From Treponema sp. (lineage in GTDB: Bacteria; Spirochaetota; Spirochaetia; Treponematales; Breznakiellaceae), in NCBI GenBank assembly GCA_031283505.1, contig JAITBO010000027.1, forward strand, positions 1-6,893: a stretch of 6,893 nucleotides of DNA, read 5' to 3'. Below are positions 1 through 5,498 of the stretch, piece after piece (the stretch's first letter is position 1; the number at the start of each line of letters is the position of its first letter). The position numbers were made by a program, and so were the translations under genes. The notes under the pieces are model-generated. The model had not been told where the DNA came from, searched no databases, and saw only the letters and a program-made list of their open reading frames with translations.

Positions 1-1797
1 GACGCCTGCCAGGGATGGAAGAACCCCAAGCTGGAACAGCTTGCCGCCAACGCCCGTGAAATCTATCAAACCACCAAGGCCGGGCAGGTGGTGTTTTGCG
101 ACCGGGTATTTTCAAGCGATGCTTCCTTTGCTATGCACCGGAAGATAAAAAAATCTCTGGTGGAAGCGGGCTTTAAGGAGAGTGAAATTGTCATTGTCAA
201 CGGGTTTACCAAATCGGGCGGGGCGCAGAGCGACAGCCAGATCGAGAAGGAAGTATCCCAGGCGGTGGAGAAATTCAACAATGGGACTTATAAAGTCCTC
301 ATCGGCTCCACCGCCTGTATCGGCGAAGGGCTTAACCTCCAGGAGAACTCCGCCGCCCTCCACCACTTCGACATCCCCTTCCGGCCCTCGGACTTTATCC
401 AGCGCAACGGGCGGATCGACCGCCAGGGGAATAACCAGAACGCCGTGGATCTCCATACCTATATGTCCGCGGGAACCATAGACAATTATTCGGTTTCCCT
501 GGTCCAGCGGAAAGCAAACTGGATTGACCAGTTATTGAAAACAAAGTCCCATGTGTTCGTAAATCCTAATGACGAGAACTTTGTCGATGCCGATGAGTTG
601 CTCCTGGCCCTTACCGAGGAATGGGGAGACGCGAGCCAGGCGGCGGCGCGGCGGGAGGCGGTGAACCGTCAGAAAGCGGAGAAGATGGCCGGGGCGCAGG
701 ACGCCCAGCGGAAAGAATTACTTGCCCAGCTTTCCCTCCTCCGCTTTTCCCTCAAATCCTTCGATGGGGACAAAGGTTCTCCGCGGTACCAGAACCGGGT
801 CAAAAAAATCAACATTGTGGAAAAGGCGCTTCTCAATAATCCCGGCATTACCGAACAGCAAAAAACGATTGCCAGGAAAGATACGCCGTTCCTGTATTCA
901 CAAGACCTAGACCAGATAGTCCTCAAGGGCGACCTCTTTTTCAGCTACGGCACGCCCTATGAAATTGTCGCTCTTAATTTCAAGAAACGGGAGTTTACCG
1001 GGAAGCCACTCCGGGAAGAAAGGCATAATAGTTACTCCCCCTACAGCCAGAAGCAGAACCTGAACGAGGAAATGTCCGTAGTGAAGATGAAATCGGCGAA
1101 TAATTTTGCCTATTACCCGCAGCCTTCTCGGGAAGACAAGAAACGGATTTTGAGCATTGACACAAAAGATTTTTACCGGATTGAAGATGATTCATTCAAA
1201 GAAAAGTATTATGAACGCCACCTCAAGACTTGCCGTAGTAATCCTGACTTTACCCCTGTCTATTTCTTTATCTACCAAGACAATGGGAAATTACTCATAC
1301 AGGATCATGCGCCCTATACCGCCGATGACCATTCGATACAAGCGATCAATCCCTTTAATGAGGTTGACCGGGAAAAGCTAAAAACGGCTCTCCGCGCGGG
1401 TATTGAGTTTGAAAACAAATACCGCCAGGAGTCCCAGCTTGAAACCATCGGCGAGACGATGCCTGAAATAGGGAAGCTCATAGAAAAAGCGATGGCCGGC
1501 CCAGGGCAGGAAGTGGCGGAGGGAAGCGCCCTCCTGAAAGAGAATACCCCGGAAAACTTCAGGGAAAACCTTATCGAGATGGGAAGGCGGCCCCGCTACC
1601 GAAACGATGTGATGGCGGCCGCCCAGCACCTTATCCGGACGGCGGAACCTTCCGACAGGGAACGCCTGAAAGAAAAGCTCCTCTCCCTGGGCTGCACCAG
1701 TCCGGATTCCACCAGGAATATCCTCGCCGCGTGGATTCAGGAACGGCCCGGCATCCCCCAACGCATGACTCCGCCTGATCCGGGCTTGGGGAGGTAG
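1..1797 (+). CDS. SNF2-like superfamily 2 helicase, C-terminal part (5' end outside window)
   Basis: The frame is open from base 1 to TAG at 1795-1797 (598 residues visible); the start and the ATP-binding half lie upstream. Visible motifs are those of the second helicase lobe: motif V (GSTACIGEGLNLQ, residues 102-114) and motif VI (Q134, R135, G137, R138, R141, Q142, G143 in QRNGRIDRQG), with the arginine-finger pattern of SNF2 ATPases. A Glu/Lys/Arg/Ala-rich, probably coiled-coil stretch follows at about residues 205-260. Residues 260-510 are unrecognised. Residues 515-581 are the C-terminal module shared with the next three genes, then a tail ending GLGR. Family knowledge: such helicases in phages and conjugative elements are often very large and carry an N-6 adenine methylase upstream; that part cannot be seen here. 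Likely role: ATP-driven action on DNA in element defence or anti-restriction (inference). The next gene begins 5 bases downstream. Confidence 0.85.
   Translation, partial: DACQGWKNPKLEQLAANAREIYQTTKAGQVVFCDRVFSSDASFAMHRKIKKSLVEAGFKESEIVIVNGFTKSGGAQSDSQIEKEVSQAVEKFNNGTYKVLIGSTACIGEGLNLQENSAALHHFDIPFRPSDFIQRNGRIDRQGNNQNAVDLHTYMSAGTIDNYSVSLVQRKANWIDQLLKTKSHVFVNPNDENFVDADELLLALTEEWGDASQAAARREAVNRQKAEKMAGAQDAQRKELLAQLSLLRFSLKSFDGDKGSPRYQNRVKKINIVEKALLNNPGITEQQKTIARKDTPFLYSQDLDQIVLKGDLFFSYGTPYEIVALNFKKREFTGKPLREERHNSYSPYSQKQNLNEEMSVVKMKSANNFAYYPQPSREDKKRILSIDTKDFYRIEDDSFKEKYYERHLKTCRSNPDFTPVYFFIYQDNGKLLIQDHAPYTADDHSIQAINPFNEVDREKLKTALRAGIEFENKYRQESQLETIGETMPEIGKLIEKAMAGPGQEVAEGSALLKENTPENFRENLIEMGRRPRYRNDVMAAAQHLIRTAEPSDRERLKEKLLSLGCTSPDSTRNILAAWIQERPGIPQRMTPPDPGLGR
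1543..1743 (+). repeat. Shared C-terminal module, copy 1 (helicase)
   Basis: Residues 515-581 of the visible helicase, beginning NTPENF and ending AAWIQE. By eye it aligns without gaps to the module in gene 2 (24 of 67 identical) and gene 3 (19 of 67). Probable helices are separated by the invariant Gly at module position 50. A 17-residue tail follows, ending DPGLGR at the stop codon. This copy best matches the consensus pattern AAQxLIR, then RExL, then LxxxG, then LxxWIxE. Confidence 0.8.
1788..1794 (+). promoter_or_regulatory. Ribosome binding site of gene 2
   Basis: GGGGAGG ends 8 bases before the ATG at 1803. It lies inside the last codons of the helicase gene, so translation of gene 2 is probably coupled to it. 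The site supports the 1803 start. Confidence 0.75.
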
Positions 1798-1802
1798 GGG
1801 AT

Positions 1803-3515
1803 ATGGCGGAATTAAAACAGTTTGATCTTGATTTTTCAGGCGATTTTCTTGATACAACAACCCCCGCTAAACCCGTCCCTAAAGAGTTAATCCCGGATAA
1901 AAAGCGCGAACCGGTTATTGAAGAAATGAAAAACAAAACGGAGAGCTATGACTTTGAACCGGTTACCAACGGCGTCGTTACCGATTATTCCGCGTTCCCC
2001 GCCAACCGTATCTATATTGCCAATGAAAAGACCATCCTCAAAAGCGGCGCCCCTCCCTGGATACCGCCTTTCGATCAGGACTTTATGCGCGGTAACGCCT
2101 ATATGCCCCCGGTTCTCAAAGACAAAGATACCTATCTCATGGCCGCTTCGCATAATTTCAAAAAGATGTACCGGCTGTCCATAGACGGGCTGGCCGCCAC
2201 CATTGATTATTACACCAAATACCAAAAAGCCCTGAATAATGAGGAAGCGAAAAATACCCTCGCCAGGCGGTTAGAGGAGGCCAAAGAATGGCTGGGTAAT
2301 CCCGAGAACGACACCGGGGGGAACTCATTTCTCAAGCGGTTTCATGAAAGCGTCATCAGGGGAGAACTCAAAGTAAAATCAAAACCGGTAAGGCTGCTTT
2401 CCCCGAACCGTATGACCCATTCCCAGATGAAACTCTTTTCCGATAACGGCCTGAAAAAACAGGACGCCTGGAACGCCTACCGGACTATCAAAGAAGAAGT
2501 CCGGCAGAAGATGCTGGATATGTCCTGCCAGATTGAAGACCTGCAATCATCCTATACCAAGGGAACCGAAACTTCCTACGGCGATACAAACACCAACAAC
2601 TCCCTGAAAGAAAAATACGGCGTCCTGGTGAAACGGCAGAATGGGAACGCCATAAACCGGGAAGAAATTAAGGACATCGCCTCCGCGCTGGATAAGATAG
2701 GCGGGGTATTCGGGGACTTAAAGAAAATATCCGAAGACTACGGCTTAAAAATCAGCCATGCCGGGGGAAAGCATATGTTCGCCCGGAGATTTACGGGTCT
2801 ATTCTTTGATGTCCACAAGGCTATCGGGGTGAGTTTCGGTAATAAGGATACTGATTTCCTGATTCTGGCCCATGAATACGCCCACTTTCTTGACGCCCAG
2901 GCGGGAAAAGGCTTAAATCATTTTTTCGCTTCCGATAAGCCGCTTACCGCCGAGAGCGCCATTGCCAGGGAATTCCGGTCGGTCATGAACAAGCGGGAAA
3001 CGAGAACTATAGAAAGCAAGTACCTTAACCGTACCTGTGAATGTTTCGCCCGCGCCATGGAACAATACACCGCCTATAAGGTCTCCCCGGAGCAGTTCAA
3101 ACAATATTGCGGGAAAGAAGCCTACGCGGGAGACGGGGTTTTCAAGGAGAAAATAGCGCCCCTGGTCGAAACCTTACTGGTGGAACGGCACGATCTTTGG
3201 CATTGCGTCCCCCCGGATACCGGCATGGCAAAACTAAAGGAATTCGGCATTTCCCCGGAAGACAATACCGGTCCGCGGTTCAAAAATAATTTCCTCTTGG
3301 TATGCCGTAACGCTGAATATAAAGAGAAACCCATGGAAGCGGCGCAGCTTCTGATTAAAAATGTTTTGCCGCAACACAAAGATACGCTTAATGGCTATTT
3401 ATTGCAACACGGATTTTCTAACCCGGAAGCAACCAGCAATAAACTATGTCAATGGATTTCGGAAACCAACCATGAGAAAAAGATGGAAAAGGAGGACCCG
3501 TCTATAGAGCGGTAA
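1803..3515 (+). CDS. Zincin-like metallopeptidase, polyvalent-protein (LPD1-like) type, with shared C-terminal module
   Basis: 570 residues, ATG at 1803 with a good ribosome binding site, TAA at 3513-3515. The zinc motif is L-A-H357-E358-Y-A-H361-F-L-D: H357 and H361 should bind zinc and E358 should be the catalytic base. E413 in CECFARAMEQY, 52 residues later, fits the third ligand; the E-x-F-A-R-A pattern is typical of LPD1 and related zincin domains of phage and conjugative-element polyvalent proteins (recalled, not searched). A beta-rich lead-in (GLFFDVHKAIGVSF) precedes HExxH, as in that family. The first 320 residues are unrecognised. There is no signal peptide or membrane segment, so it is cytoplasmic or delivered. 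The N-terminus MAELKQFDLDF resembles that of gene 5. Residues 488-554 are the shared module, and the tail ends DPSIER. Its substrate is unknown; cleavage of host or co-delivered proteins is inference. Confidence 0.83.
   Translation: MAELKQFDLDFSGDFLDTTTPAKPVPKELIPDKKREPVIEEMKNKTESYDFEPVTNGVVTDYSAFPANRIYIANEKTILKSGAPPWIPPFDQDFMRGNAYMPPVLKDKDTYLMAASHNFKKMYRLSIDGLAATIDYYTKYQKALNNEEAKNTLARRLEEAKEWLGNPENDTGGNSFLKRFHESVIRGELKVKSKPVRLLSPNRMTHSQMKLFSDNGLKKQDAWNAYRTIKEEVRQKMLDMSCQIEDLQSSYTKGTETSYGDTNTNNSLKEKYGVLVKRQNGNAINREEIKDIASALDKIGGVFGDLKKISEDYGLKISHAGGKHMFARRFTGLFFDVHKAIGVSFGNKDTDFLILAHEYAHFLDAQAGKGLNHFFASDKPLTAESAIAREFRSVMNKRETRTIESKYLNRTCECFARAMEQYTAYKVSPEQFKQYCGKEAYAGDGVFKEKIAPLVETLLVERHDLWHCVPPDTGMAKLKEFGISPEDNTGPRFKNNFLLVCRNAEYKEKPMEAAQLLIKNVLPQHKDTLNGYLLQHGFSNPEATSNKLCQWISETNHEKKMEKEDPSIER
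3264..3464 (+). repeat. Shared C-terminal module, copy 2 (metallopeptidase)
   Basis: Residues 488-554, from NTGPRF to CQWISE. Ungapped against copy 1 with 24 of 67 identities, including NT, F6, N9, AAQ, LI, LL, G50, P54, L61, WI and E67; 18 of 67 against copy 3. It lies immediately after the protease domain, and a 16-residue charged tail follows, ending in SIER. The codons differ from copy 1, so this is an old divergence rather than a recent duplication. Confidence 0.8.
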
Positions 3516-3520
3516 GGAGG
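3514..3520 (+). promoter_or_regulatory. Ribosome binding site of gene 3
   Basis: AAGGAGG overlaps the TAA of gene 2 and ends 8 bases before the ATG at 3529. It is close to the ideal Shine-Dalgarno sequence and the strongest in the window, which suggests that the solenoid protein is made in quantity. Confidence 0.8.
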
Positions 3521-3528
3521 ATAGAAAC

Positions 3529-4713
3529 ATGAAGGAATATATCGTTTCGACACAGGATGAATATGACAGTATCAAAGATGAAATAACCGCCCGGATTATA
3601 ATTCGAAATACCGACGGCTTAATCGAAGTAGGAGGAAAGGCGCTGATTATTGCCGCACAAGACAGCCACGTTAAAGCAAAAGAAAATACAATTATAGAAG
3701 CGTTTGAGAACGCAGAAGTGTCCCTGTATGATTCAGCCGAAGCCACAATCCAGGATACCGTGTGGTTACACGCTTTTGACCATTCCAGGGCGTACTGTTA
3801 CGGAGATTCAGAGGTGTATGCGCATAATCATTCGCTAATTCATGCGTTTGCAAACACGGGTGTACAGAGTTTTGATAAGGCAAGCATAAAAGCCCATCAT
3901 AATAGCCATGTTACCGCCTACGGGAATAGTTGCGTGTTGGCAAGCGATCACGCTATTGCTGTCTCTTATGAAGAAGCAACCGTCCGATCCGCTGGTCATG
4001 CTTTGGTCCACGCTTTTGGGAAAAGCAAAGTCGATGCCAAAGGCTATTCACAAGTTATAGCCCGCAACGAAAGTCATGTACACTCAGGAGATTTTGTCCG
4101 GGTTCAATCTTTTGATTCAAGCTATGTAGAAGCAATGAATGACGCTACTGTTTTCGCAAATGACAAGTCTCACGTTGACGCTAGAATGAAGGTGAAGATT
4201 ATCGCGTGGGATGCGGCTACTATTGACGCGGTTGATAATGCTCAAATTTCCGCCGTGGGTAAAACAACGGTAGAAGTTTTTGATTCAGTCCGTGTTGAAG
4301 CGAAGGGACAGAGCATGGTCTACGCGCATGATGAAACCACGATAATTGCAGGAGACAACTCATCTGTTCGTGCCTTTGGGCATCCTGCGGTAACAAGCGG
4401 GCCGGGGGTATCCGTTGCCCGGTTTCCCGCCACACGGATTCCTTTGCCCAATGAGCTAAATACAGCGGAGCATTTTGAGAAAAATTATATCGCCCTGGCT
4501 AACACCGCCGAATTCCGGCATAACCCCATCCATGCCGGAAGGCTGCTCATAAGAAACGCCGGACACGGAAACCGGGAAAAAATCCTGCTCATGCTCCATC
4601 AAAAAGGCTGCCATAACAGCCGGGAAATTAAGGACTATCTTATGAAACTCTTTGCGGAACACCGAAAACCAAAAAGGGAGACCCCTTCCAATGATTACTC
4701 CGTTGAACGGTAA
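3529..4713 (+). CDS. Octapeptide-repeat beta-solenoid protein with shared C-terminal module
   Basis: 394 residues, ATG at 3529, TAA at 4711-4713. Residues 1-37 look like a cap or lead-in. Residues 38-293 form 32 consecutive octads with no insertion or deletion, consensus [S/A/T]-x-[V/I]-x-A-[aromatic/x]-[G/D]-[N/H/K]. Small residues, alternating hydrophobics and Asp/Gly turns are the signature of a stacked beta-solenoid. Residues 311-377 are the shared C-terminal module and the tail ends YSVER. There are no catalytic motifs, signal peptide or membrane segments. Similar octad-repeat proteins occur, from memory, in phage and gut-bacterial genomes as hypothetical proteins; I know of no assigned function. 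The repeat resembles ice-nucleation octapeptides only in general design, lacking their regular AGYGST units. Possible roles are a structural rod, a scaffold or a binding surface (inference). The repeat body is visibly poorer in GC than its own C-terminal part. Confidence 0.85.
   Translation: MKEYIVSTQDEYDSIKDEITARIIIRNTDGLIEVGGKALIIAAQDSHVKAKENTIIEAFENAEVSLYDSAEATIQDTVWLHAFDHSRAYCYGDSEVYAHNHSLIHAFANTGVQSFDKASIKAHHNSHVTAYGNSCVLASDHAIAVSYEEATVRSAGHALVHAFGKSKVDAKGYSQVIARNESHVHSGDFVRVQSFDSSYVEAMNDATVFANDKSHVDARMKVKIIAWDAATIDAVDNAQISAVGKTTVEVFDSVRVEAKGQSMVYAHDETTIIAGDNSSVRAFGHPAVTSGPGVSVARFPATRIPLPNELNTAEHFEKNYIALANTAEFRHNPIHAGRLLIRNAGHGNREKILLMLHQKGCHNSREIKDYLMKLFAEHRKPKRETPSNDYSVER
3640..4407 (+). 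repeat. 32 tandem octapeptide-coding repeats
   Basis: Residues 38-293 of gene 3 divide exactly into 8-residue units such as SHVKAKEN, SHVTAYGN, SKVDAKGY, SYVEAMND and SSVRAFGH. Position 1 is small, position 3 is Val/Ile in most units, position 5 is mostly Ala and position 7 is mostly Gly/Asp. The units are not copies at DNA level. In the last twelve, V-[RK]-[VI] starts units 20, 24 and 28, hinting at a 32-residue super-period; early units show aromatics at position 6 roughly every third unit. Confidence 0.88.
4459..4659 (+). repeat. Shared C-terminal module, copy 3 (solenoid protein)
   Basis: Residues 311-377, from NTAEHF to KLFAE. Ungapped against copies 1 and 2 (19 and 18 of 67 identical). 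It keeps NT, F6, N9, LI, G50, L61 and E67, but has Leu-Phe where copies 1 and 2 have Trp-Ile. A 17-residue basic tail ends YSVER. A short linker (residues 294-310) joins it to the last octad. Confidence 0.78.
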
Positions 4714-4715
4714 AA

Positions 4716-4720
4716 AAGGA
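4716..4720 (+). promoter_or_regulatory. Ribosome binding site that decides the TTG start of gene 4
   Basis: AAGGA, just after the TAA of gene 3, ends 7 bases before TTG at 4728. The first in-frame ATG lies about 30 codons further in and has no comparable site, so TTG is preferred. Start strength should be lower than for gene 3. Confidence 0.65.
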
Positions 4721-4727
4721 AACGCCA

Positions 4728-5498
4728 TTGAAAGAAGCACAGGAAGAAAAATACTATGCCAGTCTCAATGCTATTATAAATCAGTATAACCGGAATCATT
4801 TTAACCATGCGGTTATGCCAGATGAACAATACGCCTCCTCCCTGGCGGAGTTTATCATGGTTTCCTATCCCCGGCTTACCCAAAATCTTTTGAACGGTTC
4901 AGTTTACACAGTCCCGAAAACACCCTTTTCCGAACGCATTATCCCGGCCATTATCAACGCCGCCAATAAAGGCACAGTAGTATCGGTCAGGGACGTTCAG
5001 GGGAAACTAAAAATATACGCCAATGCCGGAAAGGACAGGAAAGGAACTAAAAAGCGAATCCTCGTCCTTGACGGGCATGAGAAGGATATAGCGAAAAATA
5101 ACCACCGGCAGCTATTGGCCTACCATATCCTGAAAGACGACATCCACTATGTATTCCACAATGAAAAATATTCCCGGACAAGACCTATTTTGCCTGCTTC
5201 TCCCGCGCAACGGCAGAACAGGAATACTGTAACACCGAAAGGGAAATTTGAGAAGCAGTTTAAGTCCCTGATACGGGAGCAGGGCGCGGGTTCTTCCCCA
5301 GCCGTTACCGCCCAATACATCTTTACCACCATGGCCTATAGCGATAAAAGGAAGCTTAATGTTTCCCTCAAGGCAATGGGGGTGAAGACCAGTACCGATA
5401 TGGATAAGCTCCTGCAACGTTGGAAATCCGAAGCCTTGCGGGACAGCCCCCTTCCCAGCCACACCCATGCAAGGGAATCAGTGGGATATAGCCGATAA
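4728..5498 (+). CDS. Unrecognised basic protein with shared C-terminal module
   Basis: 256 residues from a TTG start; TAA at 5496-5498. I do not recognise the family. Residues 1-60 look helical and rich in Asn, Tyr and Gln. Residues 70-145 appear to be an alpha/beta region containing VVSVRDVQGKLKIYANAG and RILVLDGHEKD, followed by HNEKYSRTRP and a Pro/Gln/Arg linker. There is no catalytic motif, signal peptide or membrane segment that I can defend. Residues 168-235 are the most divergent copy of the shared module, and the tail ends VGYSR. The gene lies 14 bases after gene 3 and its stop codon overlaps the ATG of gene 5 (TAATG), so it is co-expressed with both. Many Lys and Arg residues would fit nucleic-acid contact, but this is a guess. 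Confidence 0.8.
   Translation: MKEAQEEKYYASLNAIINQYNRNHFNHAVMPDEQYASSLAEFIMVSYPRLTQNLLNGSVYTVPKTPFSERIIPAIINAANKGTVVSVRDVQGKLKIYANAGKDRKGTKKRILVLDGHEKDIAKNNHRQLLAYHILKDDIHYVFHNEKYSRTRPILPASPAQRQNRNTVTPKGKFEKQFKSLIREQGAGSSPAVTAQYIFTTMAYSDKRKLNVSLKAMGVKTSTDMDKLLQRWKSEALRDSPLPSHTHARESVGYSR
5229..5432 (+). repeat. Shared C-terminal module, copy 4 (unknown protein)
   Basis: Residues 168-235, from VTPKGKF to RWKSE; 68 residues because of one extra residue before F. Apart from that insertion it stays in register to the end. It has 15 of 67 identities with copy 1, 16 with copy 2 and 9 with copy 3, and keeps all six invariant positions (T2, F6, L46, G50, L61, E67) plus AQ and the Trp. On its own it would be weak; position at the C-terminus and operon context raise confidence. 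Confidence 0.65.

Noticed and set aside
1378..1860. Minus-strand open frame of about 160 codons
   Set aside because: Antisense to the end of the helicase gene, including the conserved module, and shows no domain of its own.
3487..3495. AAAAGGAGG inside the end of gene 2, a strong Shine-Dalgarno-like site
   Set aside because: No start codon follows at a usable distance; it encodes Glu-Lys-Glu-Asp in the charged tail. The true site of gene 3 is at 3514-3520.
3640..4407. Ice-nucleation protein identity for the octad repeats
   Set aside because: The units lack the regular AGYGST and 16/48-residue hierarchy of ice-nucleation proteins. Only the 8-residue step and the Ala/Gly/Ser flavour agree.
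4728..4820. Later ATG start for gene 4 (first in-frame ATG about 30 codons in)
   Set aside because: TTG at 4728 has an AAGGA at a 7-base spacing directly after the previous stop; the later ATG has none and would leave a gap of about 100 bases in a tightly packed operon.
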